The notes under the pieces were generated by a model. The model did no database searches and was not told the origin of the DNA. It saw only the letters and a list, made by a program, of their open reading frames with translations. From assembly GCA_017471085.1 (NCBI GenBank), contig JAFUWW010000095.1, positions 1-13,284 on the forward strand: a stretch of DNA of 13,284 nt, written 5' to 3'. The first letter of the stretch is position 1. Each line of letters opens with the position of its first letter. A program made the translations under genes and the position numbers. Positions 8,741 to 13,284 of the stretch are shown in pieces. Source of the stretch: Bacteroidales bacterium (lineage in GTDB: Bacteria > Bacteroidota > Bacteroidia > Bacteroidales > UBA932).

Positions 8741-9771
8741 ATCTTCATGCTGTTTTGAATCCTTTCTTTGCGTTTGCGGATGGCCTGCTCGTTCAGGACG
8801 TCAAGGTTTTCTATGGTCAGACGGTGCGAATCCACATTCTGGAAAGAGTAGGTGAGCTCCGCCCCGTACAGGATGATGCTCCATCCCATGTTCAGCCAGA
8901 TCATGAACAGGGGAACGGCCGCCAGCACACCGTATACGGTGTTCTGTTTGTTCACCAAAACCTGTGTTTCCAGATAGAGATACTGGACGCCCGTAAACAC
9001 CAGTCCCGCGATGACCGCCGCTTTCAGGGCATGCTTGTAATGCACCTTGGTGCCGGGTATATACTTGAACATAGCCGACATCACCAACACTACGACGGCG
9101 GCGAAGAGCAGCCACGACAGGAAAGTCTTGAAACTGTCCGACAGGAAAAGCCCGCTGGGAACGACGTAGTCCAGGATGTTGGAATACACGACCGAGCCGG
9201 TGAAGAAGATAATCACCACGAAAGGGGCCAGGACCATGATGCTGATCACCACGCCGATCATCGGCAGGAATTTCTGTTCCCTGTCCACCCGCCAGACATT
9301 ATTGAACACGCGCCGGACGGTGATCATCAGCAGCACCACGATCCACAGGAAGGAGGCCATGGAGATGAAGCCGAACAGCCCGGATTCCGCCGTATTCACG
9401 ATGGTGTCAGCCGCATTCAACAGCGCGTTGATGATCCGTTCTTCTCCCAGGTTGGCCTGCAGGATTTCCGCAAAACGGTCCCTGAGCCCGACGCTGTCGG
9501 TGAGATACAGGCCGATGGCGATGGCCGGCACCACGGCGAGCATGCTGCGGTAGGCGAGGGCCGTGACCTGATAGCCGATTTTCTGGTCAGAGAAGGTATT
9601 CAGCATCAGGATGACAGTCTTGGCGTCCTTCACCAGACGGGCCTTCCATCTGGAAAAGTCTTCCTCGTTCAGGAACCAGATGTCATGGGTGATGAAGCGC
9701 AAGATACGGCTGATCCGGATGGAAATCCACCGGATAATCACCGCTATCCTATGAAACAGCCCCTTGAACAT
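8737..9771 (-). CDS. YihY/BrkB-family inner-membrane protein
   Basis: This 344-residue polytopic protein belongs to the YihY/BrkB family. Some members were once misnamed ribonuclease BN; the actual function is unclear. About six membrane segments are visible. The family-typical first one is ALAYRSMLAVVPAIAIGLYL, and later ones include LFGFISMASFLWIVVLLMI, MIGVVISIMVLAPFVVIIFF and VPLFMIWLNMGWSIILYGAEL. The last of these matches the conserved C-terminal part, with its polar GAEL end. Basic stretches occur at the N-terminus (about 8-26) and at the C-terminus (AIRKRKERIQNS). The start codon shares one base with the ligA stop (TGATG), and the stop overlaps the RelA/SpoT start by four bases, so translation is probably coupled on both sides. 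Length is normal for the family, and nothing ties it to DNA ligation or ppGpp except the operon. Confidence 0.9.
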   Translation of the reverse strand: MFKGLFHRIAVIIRWISIRISRILRFITHDIWFLNEEDFSRWKARLVKDAKTVILMLNTFSDQKIGYQVTALAYRSMLAVVPAIAIGLYLTDSVGLRDRFAEILQANLGEERIINALLNAADTIVNTAESGLFGFISMASFLWIVVLLMITVRRVFNNVWRVDREQKFLPMIGVVISIMVLAPFVVIIFFTGSVVYSNILDYVVPSGLFLSDSFKTFLSWLLFAAVVVLVMSAMFKYIPGTKVHYKHALKAAVIAGLVFTGVQYLYLETQVLVNKQNTVYGVLAAVPLFMIWLNMGWSIILYGAELTYSFQNVDSHRLTIENLDVLNEQAIRKRKERIQNSMKI

Positions 9772-11903
9772 CAGAACAATGTAGGTTCTATGACATCCGG
9801 TTCTCCGGAGGAGGCGGTATCTTCCGCGCCGCTTCGCGACCCTGTACGGGCAAATGCTCCAGATACCGCCTCCTCCGGAGCCCCGGTCATCTGCCTGAAA
9901 GTGTCTTCGTCGATGACGGGAATTCCCAGTTCCGCAGCCTTCTTCAGCTTCTCCGGGCCGGGCTTGGTACCTGCGAGCAGATAATCCGTTTTCCCGCTGA
10001 GGGAACTACTGTTGCGCCCGCCGTTGGACTCTATCAGCGCCTTCATCTCGTCCCGTGAAATGGAGAAGTTGCCGCTGATGACGATGCTCTTCCCGGCCAG
10101 GGAATTGGAAACAGGCGCCGTTTTTTCGCCGATGGAAAACCGGAGGCCGGCCTCTTTGAGACGATCTATCTCCGCCAGGAGAGCAGGGGAGCGGAAGAAA
10201 CTGTAAATGCTATCCGCGATCACTTCGCCCACGTCCGGGACTGCCAGCAATTCCTCCTTAGAAGCGGCGGCGACAGCTTCGACAGAACCGAAATGGCGCG
10301 CCACGTCGCGGGCGGTGGTCTCACCCACATAACGGATGCCGATGGCAAAAAGGACCCGCTCGAAGGGCACTTTCCGCGATTCCTTCAGGCTGTCCAGAAA
10401 CCTCCGGGCCGATTTTTCCTTCCACCCGTCCAGCAGGAGCAGCTGCTGCTCCCGGAGCGCGTACAAATCGGCCGGAGTGCGTACCAGGTCCAGGTTGTAG
10501 AGCTGTTCCACGGTGGCTTCTCCGGCAATTACGTTCATCGCCTTGCGCGACAGAAAATGGATGAGCCTGCCCTTGATCTGGGTGGGGCATCCTGCTGTGT
10601 TGGGGCAGAACCAGCGGGCTTCTCCCTCCGGCTTCACCAGCGGCGTTCCGCAGTCAGGACACACGGCAGGGAAGGCGGGACGGCGGGCGCCATCGGCCCG
10701 TCTGGAAGGCTCTACACCAGTGATTTTGGGGATGATTTCCCCGCCTTTCTCCACATAGACCCAGTCGCCTTCGTGAATGTCCAGCGCGCGGATTTGGTCT
10801 TCGTTGACCAAGGTGGCACGCTTGACCATGGTACCGCTCAGCAGCACCGGTTCCAGATTGGCCACCGGCGTGACGGCTCCCGTCCTGCCCACCTGATAGT
10901 CGATGGAGAGGATGGGGGTAAGGGCCTGCTCGGCCTTGAACTTGTAGGCGACGGCCCAGCGGGGGCTCTTTGAGGTATAGCCCAGCGTAGCCTGGCAGGC
11001 AAGTTCGTTGATCTTGATCACGATGCCGTCGGTGGCATAGGGGAGGTCTTTGCGGGCTGTATCCCAGTACGCGATAAAATCTTCTATTTCGCCGATATTG
11101 CGGCAGATAAGCCGCTTGTCGGACACCGGCAGTCCCCAGGAGGCGGCGGCTTTCAGGGCATCGTCGTGGGTGGGATAGTTCACCTGGCCCACCGGGATGT
11201 GATACAGGGTGCAGAACAGGCCGCGTCGGCCCACTTCCGCGCTGTCCAGCAGCTTCAGGGAGCCGCTGGCGGCATTGCGAGGATTGGCGAAAAGGGGTTC
11301 TTCGGAAAGTTCCCTTTCGTGGTTGAGCCGGTCGAAAGATTCGAAGGGCATCAGCACTTCGCCCCGGATTTCGAACTCTTCCGGCCAGCCGGTACCCTGC
11401 AGCCTTTCGGGGATGGAGGCAATGCGGCGGGCGTTTTCGGTGACATCGTCCCCTTGTACGCCGTCCCCTCTGGTAAGGGCGCGGAAAAGCCGGCCGTTCC
11501 TGTAGGTGAGGCAGATGGCGGTACCGTCAAACTTGAGTTCGCAGCAATAGGTAAAGGCCGATTCCAGGGTCTTGGAAGCCCTTTCTGCAAATTCTTCCAC
11601 TTCGCCGATGGAATAGGTGTTTCCCAGGGAAAGCATGGGATATTTGTGCGGGTACTTGGCAAAACCGCCCTCCGAGGGGGCCATGCCGGGCGTTTCCAGG
11701 TCGGATCCCACCCGGCGGGTGGGGGAATCCTCTGTGGCATACTCCGGATAAGCAGCTTCCAGGGCTTCCAGTTCGTGCATCAACTGGTCGTACTCGTAGT
11801 CGCTCATGGTGGGGGCGTTGTCCACATAATACTTCCGGCTGTTCTCCCAGAGAACCGCCTTCAACTGCTCTATCCTTTGCTTGGCTTCCGTGTAATCCAT
11901 CAT
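9771..11903 (-). CDS. ligA: NAD-dependent DNA ligase LigA with an extra C-terminal tail
   Basis: LigA seals nicks in DNA using NAD+ and is needed for replication and repair. Numbering here is from the second of two adjacent ATGs (709 residues). Visible are domain Ia (YVDNAPTMSDYEYDQL), the AMP-accepting lysine in ELKFDG (K123), PRNAASGSL, the OB-fold (YQVGRTGAVTPVANLEPV), a four-cysteine zinc finger (C414, C417, C432, C438), helix-hairpin-helix repeats and a BRCT domain (about 600-672). The usual bacterial length is about 670, and the last 36 residues are an added tail encoded across a perfect inverted repeat. The start is 11903 or 11900; the longer frame from 11996 would begin upstream of the promoter and add a hydrophobic segment foreign to the family. 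After SRKAMN the usually conserved IDGLG is replaced by VIAG. First gene of the six-gene array. Confidence 0.96.
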   Translation of the reverse strand: MMDYTEAKQRIEQLKAVLWENSRKYYVDNAPTMSDYEYDQLMHELEALEAAYPEYATEDSPTRRVGSDLETPGMAPSEGGFAKYPHKYPMLSLGNTYSIGEVEEFAERASKTLESAFTYCCELKFDGTAICLTYRNGRLFRALTRGDGVQGDDVTENARRIASIPERLQGTGWPEEFEIRGEVLMPFESFDRLNHERELSEEPLFANPRNAASGSLKLLDSAEVGRRGLFCTLYHIPVGQVNYPTHDDALKAAASWGLPVSDKRLICRNIGEIEDFIAYWDTARKDLPYATDGIVIKINELACQATLGYTSKSPRWAVAYKFKAEQALTPILSIDYQVGRTGAVTPVANLEPVLLSGTMVKRATLVNEDQIRALDIHEGDWVYVEKGGEIIPKITGVEPSRRADGARRPAFPAVCPDCGTPLVKPEGEARWFCPNTAGCPTQIKGRLIHFLSRKAMNVIAGEATVEQLYNLDLVRTPADLYALREQQLLLLDGWKEKSARRFLDSLKESRKVPFERVLFAIGIRYVGETTARDVARHFGSVEAVAAASKEELLAVPDVGEVIADSIYSFFRSPALLAEIDRLKEAGLRFSIGEKTAPVSNSLAGKSIVISGNFSISRDEMKALIESNGGRNSSSLSGKTDYLLAGTKPGPEKLKKAAELGIPVIDEDTFRQMTGAPEEAVSGAFARTGSRSGAEDTASSGEPDVIEPTLF
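9803..9880. repeat. Perfect 20-bp inverted repeat, MITE/REP-like, inside the ligA 3' end
   Basis: The left arm 9803-9822 (ctccggaggaggcggtatct) is the exact reverse complement of the right arm 9861-9880, with a 38-base loop. It can also be read as a 62-bp element (9811-9872) with 12-bp terminal inverted repeats (gaggcggtatct), flanked by an 8-bp direct repeat CTCCGGAG that is itself a palindrome. It encodes most of the extra LigA tail after the BRCT domain and keeps the frame open. Confidence 0.85.
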
Positions 11904-11904
11904 T

Positions 11905-11930
11905 CGCGCGTATGCACATGTGCGCACACG
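11905..11930. other. 26-bp alternating purine-pyrimidine tract with overlapping palindromes
   Basis: All 26 bases alternate strictly between pyrimidine and purine (CG, CA/TG and TA steps), the pattern that most readily forms Z-DNA. Two 10-bp palindromes overlap inside it: GCACATGTGC (11914-11923) and TGTGCGCACA (11919-11928). It fills the stretch between the presumed transcription start and the ATG of ligA, so it would also be in the mRNA leader. Confidence 0.8.
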
Positions 11931-11935
11931 AAATA

Positions 11936-11968
11936 CAAAGATAACCAAAAAAAGGGAAAAAAGCCAAA
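11936..11968 (-). promoter_or_regulatory. Bacteroidota-type promoter of the ligA array
   Basis: On the minus strand, TTTG (11968-11965) is followed after 21 bases by TATCTTTG (11943-11936). This fits the primary sigma-factor promoter of Bacteroidota (TTTG, 19-21, TAnnTTTG). Transcription would start near 11929, giving a leader of about 26 bases before the ATG at 11903. Three A/T tracts (11947-11953, 11957-11962, 11966-11972) repeat every 9-10 bases and may bend the DNA. No other promoter-like spacer exists between the six downstream genes. Confidence 0.8.
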
Positions 11969-12007
11969 AAAAGAGTGTTCCGCCCCGTTTCTGCATACTT
12001 GCAACAT

Positions 12008-12091
12008 GGTGGGCGGGCCGTCGGTGATGCCCTTGGCTATGCAGCGGAGATTTCCGATGACACTCAGATGTCGCTATTCACCGCTGCCGGG
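12008..12091 (+). pseudogene. Relic of an ADP-ribosylglycohydrolase (DraG/ARH-type) gene
   Basis: Read on the + strand, codons from 12008 give GGRAVGDALGYA, followed at once by AEISDDTQMSLFTAAG. These are the two best-known N-terminal motifs of the ADP-ribosylglycohydrolase family: (G)xxxGDALGxPxEF, and the metal-binding (S/T)DDTQMxLFTA. In intact members some 30-40 residues lie between them; here they are fused, and the reading frame loses similarity right after TAAG, where the convergent FHA-DUF805 gene ends (12098). An intact enzyme is about 250-350 residues, so I call this a decayed, internally deleted fragment. An open frame does continue to 12850, but it is antisense to the FHA gene and shows nothing of the family. 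Recognition is by eye from two motifs in the right order and frame. Confidence 0.72.
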
Positions 12092-12097
12092 AAGAAA

Positions 12098-12793
12098 CTA
12101 TTCCCCGTACTTGGGACTTTCGCCGTAATCGTTGGTCCGGCGCTCGGAATCCTCAAGGGTGAAGATCAGAATAACGATGAAGCCCACCAGGGGAATCAGT
12201 CCCAGGAGCAGCCACCACCCGCTGCGGCCGGTATCATGCAGCCGCCTCACGGAAACGGCCAGCCCGGGAATGATGGTAACCAGGGCCCAGGCCACATTGA
12301 CTCCGGGAACCAGGCTGAAGATCAGATCCCACAGGACGATATACCAATACTCGCTCCGGCGCGCCCTGCCGCTGAAATCGGCATAATGCCTGAAATAGTA
12401 CGACAGCGTCTCTCCAAACCCCATCGGAGGCTGCGGTCCGCTGTAAGAAGGGGCCGAGTAAGCAGGCTTATAGGCCGGGGCAGGACTGTAGGAAGAGGCA
12501 GGACTGTGGGAGGAGGCAGCAAAACGGTCTACCACCGTAGCTCCGGAGGGAATCAGCTCCGCCACGCGGACACTGATGTGGCCAGGGAACTCCAGGGTCT
12601 CATTCCCGGTGAGCCGGCACGAAGCGTTGTGCACGAAAGACCGGTTCACCAGCGTCCCGTTTGTACTGTGGTCTATAAATTCCAGATACCCGTTGTCGCC
12701 GATGCGGATTTCGGCATGGGAACTGCTCACCGACGGATGCTGCAGCACATAGTCGTTACTCTGGCTGCGGCCGATTTTGATAACCTTCATCAT
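12098..12793 (-). CDS. FHA domain-DUF805 membrane fusion protein
   Basis: This 231-residue protein joins two domains rarely discussed together. Residues about 3-80 are a forkhead-associated domain, a phosphothreonine-binding fold, with the key pattern GRS (8-10), SSSHAEI (23-29) and STNGTLVN (43-50). A linker rich in Ser, Pro and Tyr (about 81-128) contains SHSPAS/SYSPAP repeats. Residues about 130-229 are a DUF805 membrane domain with SGRARRSEYWYIVLW, then PGLAVSVRRLHDTGRSGWW and a C-terminal NDYGESPKYG; I see three or four membrane helices, slightly fewer residues than usual. The FHA part probably faces the cytoplasm, which I infer. The start is ATGATG at 12793 or 12790, with a good promoter just upstream. 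No kinase or phosphatase partner is in the window. Monocistronic by appearance; no terminator seen. Confidence 0.88.
   Translation of the reverse strand: MMKVIKIGRSQSNDYVLQHPSVSSSHAEIRIGDNGYLEFIDHSTNGTLVNRSFVHNASCRLTGNETLEFPGHISVRVAELIPSGATVVDRFAASSHSPASSYSPAPAYKPAYSAPSYSGPQPPMGFGETLSYYFRHYADFSGRARRSEYWYIVLWDLIFSLVPGVNVAWALVTIIPGLAVSVRRLHDTGRSGWWLLLGLIPLVGFIVILIFTLEDSERRTNDYGESPKYGE
12480..12515. repeat. Two 18-bp tandem repeats in the FHA-DUF805 linker
   Basis: Units 12480-12497 and 12498-12515 match at 16 of 18 bases (gcaggactgtRggaRgag). On the coding strand they encode SHSPAS and SYSPAP in the Ser/Pro/Tyr-rich linker. This looks like slippage within a flexible linker and could vary in copy number between strains. 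Confidence 0.75.
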
Positions 12794-12815
12794 AGGCTGA
12801 GAATCAATGTGTTCA

Positions 12816-12846
12816 CAAAGATAACCAAAAAAGGGGAGTGTGCAAA
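12816..12846 (-). promoter_or_regulatory. Bacteroidota-type promoter of the FHA-DUF805 gene
   Basis: On the minus strand, TTTG (12846-12843) is followed after 19 bases by TATCTTTG (12823-12816), a full match to the phylum consensus. The start of transcription would be near 12808, leaving a leader of about 15 bases before the ATG at 12793. The stretch 12815-12836 matches the ligA promoter region 11935-11956 at 21 of 22 positions. Confidence 0.8.
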
Positions 12847-12870
12847 ATAGGAATAATAAAGTTTTTTAAT

Positions 12871-12878
12871 TAAATTTG
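12871..12878 (+). promoter_or_regulatory. -7 promoter element of the phosphofructokinase gene
   Basis: TAAATTTG fits TAnnTTTG and lies 38 bases before the ATG at 12917. An AT-rich run (12851-12875) precedes it. I see no TTTG at the expected 19-21 base distance; that area overlaps the -33 box of the divergent FHA gene (12843-12846), so the two promoters may share or compete for the same DNA. Confidence 0.55.
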
Positions 12879-12916
12879 CATGATTTTATCGGGCAAAACT
12901 TAAATCTACTGATATC

Positions 12917-13284
12917 ATGAAAGATTCCATCATCATCCTTTGCGGTGGCGGCCCCGCTCCGGGCATGAACACCGTGGTGTTTTCCGTAGCCAAAACCTTC
13001 CTGAACCATGGTTACCGTGTCATCGGCCTTCACGGCGGTTACAGCGGCCTGTTCAGCAAGAATCCCCGCACCGAAGACATCGACTTCTTCAAGGCCGATG
13101 CCTACTTCAACAGGGGCGGCTCCTACCTGCAGATGAGCCGTTTCAAGCCCACCGACAAAGATTTCGAAGAGAATTTCAACCTGGGCCTCTTCCAGGAGAA
13201 CAACATCAAGCTCCTCGTGACCGTGGGCGGCGACGACACCGCCTCCACCGCCAACCGGATCGCCAAGTTCCTGGAAGCCAAGCA
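12917..13284 (+). CDS. Phosphofructokinase, probably pyrophosphate-dependent (3' end outside window)
   Basis: The first 122 codons of a phosphofructokinase, which phosphorylates fructose 6-phosphate to fructose 1,6-bisphosphate in glycolysis. The phosphate-donor loop GGGPAPGMN is at residues 10-18. A substrate-side GGSYLQMSRFKP is at 67-78, and VGGDDTAST is at 103-111. The second Asp in GGDDT (residue 107) replaces the Gly of ATP-dependent enzymes (GGDGS). In this family that change goes with use of pyrophosphate, so I infer PPi as donor, though the rest of the active site is outside the window. The ATG at 12917 is the natural start: nothing family-like precedes it, and a TAAATTTG promoter element lies 38 bases upstream. 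It is transcribed divergently from the FHA-DUF805 gene. The frame stays open to the window end. Confidence 0.93.
   Translation, partial: MKDSIIILCGGGPAPGMNTVVFSVAKTFLNHGYRVIGLHGGYSGLFSKNPRTEDIDFFKADAYFNRGGSYLQMSRFKPTDKDFEENFNLGLFQENNIKLLVTVGGDDTASTANRIAKFLEAK

Noticed and set aside
7124..8758. A 544-codon + strand open frame opposite the RelA/SpoT gene.
   Set aside because: It is fully antisense to an unmistakable enzyme gene and shows no domain of its own.
11904..11996. A longer LigA start at 11996 with a hydrophobic N-terminus.
   Set aside because: It would start upstream of the best promoter, and the added residues (FWLFSLFLVIFVF) come from translating the promoter A-tracts. LigA is cytoplasmic and family members start near MDYTEAKQR.
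11957..12000. Possible rho-independent terminator for the FHA gene before the T-run (minus strand) at 11972-11966.
   Set aside because: I could not build a convincing GC-rich stem directly before the T-run; the tract is better explained as part of the ligA promoter.
11975..12850. A 291-codon open frame on the + strand spanning the ligA-FHA gap and the FHA gene.
   Set aside because: Beyond about 12091 it is antisense to the well-supported FHA-DUF805 gene and shows no family features. Only its first part is kept, as the glycohydrolase relic.
1..13284. CRISPR arrays, tRNA or rRNA genes, integrases, transposases or phage genes.
   Set aside because: None is visible: no regularly spaced repeats, no cloverleaf-like GC blocks in the gaps, and every large open frame is accounted for by a housekeeping or envelope gene.

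Overview
The window looks like chromosomal DNA from a GC-rich member of the Bacteroidales (Bacteroidota). I infer this from four things. The promoters are of the Bacteroidota type (TTTG, 19-21 bases, TAnnTTTG). There are no clear Shine-Dalgarno sequences. IspG is related to the long Bacteroidota form. The proteins themselves (Ig-like lipoprotein, short phosphatidylserine decarboxylase, pyrophosphate-type phosphofructokinase) fit this phylum. The family and genus cannot be fixed by eye.

Positions 1-2570 (+) carry the C-terminal part of ftsH, then cdsA (4-base ATGA overlap) and psd (3-base gap). This cluster joins membrane protein quality control to phospholipid synthesis: CdsA makes CDP-diacylglycerol and Psd makes phosphatidylethanolamine. 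Only three bases separate the psd stop from the convergent ispG stop.

Positions 2574-11903 (-) form one very tight six-gene array. In transcription order it is ligA, a YihY/BrkB membrane protein, a bifunctional RelA/SpoT enzyme, an Ig-like lipoprotein, a secreted probable outer-membrane protein and ispG. The first five junctions overlap by 1 or 4 bases or lie 4 bases apart. One promoter in front of ligA (-7 element at 11943-11936) probably serves the whole array. The lipoprotein and outer-membrane protein are an uncharacterised envelope pair embedded among housekeeping genes.

Positions 11904-12097 have no intact gene but are not empty. They hold the ligA promoter with phased A-tracts, a 26-bp alternating purine-pyrimidine tract in the presumed leader, and a short remnant of an ADP-ribosylglycohydrolase-like gene on the + strand with its middle missing. 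Next comes an FHA-DUF805 fusion gene (12098-12793, -). Its promoter shares 21 of 22 bases with that of ligA. A divergent pyrophosphate-type phosphofructokinase gene starts at 12917 (+) and runs off the window.

The most unusual signals are the glycohydrolase relic, a 20-bp perfect inverted repeat (MITE/REP-like) inside the 3' end of ligA that encodes an extra tail, the IspG of intermediate length, and the FHA-DUF805 fusion with its duplicated promoter block. I did not find a clear new defence or mobile system.
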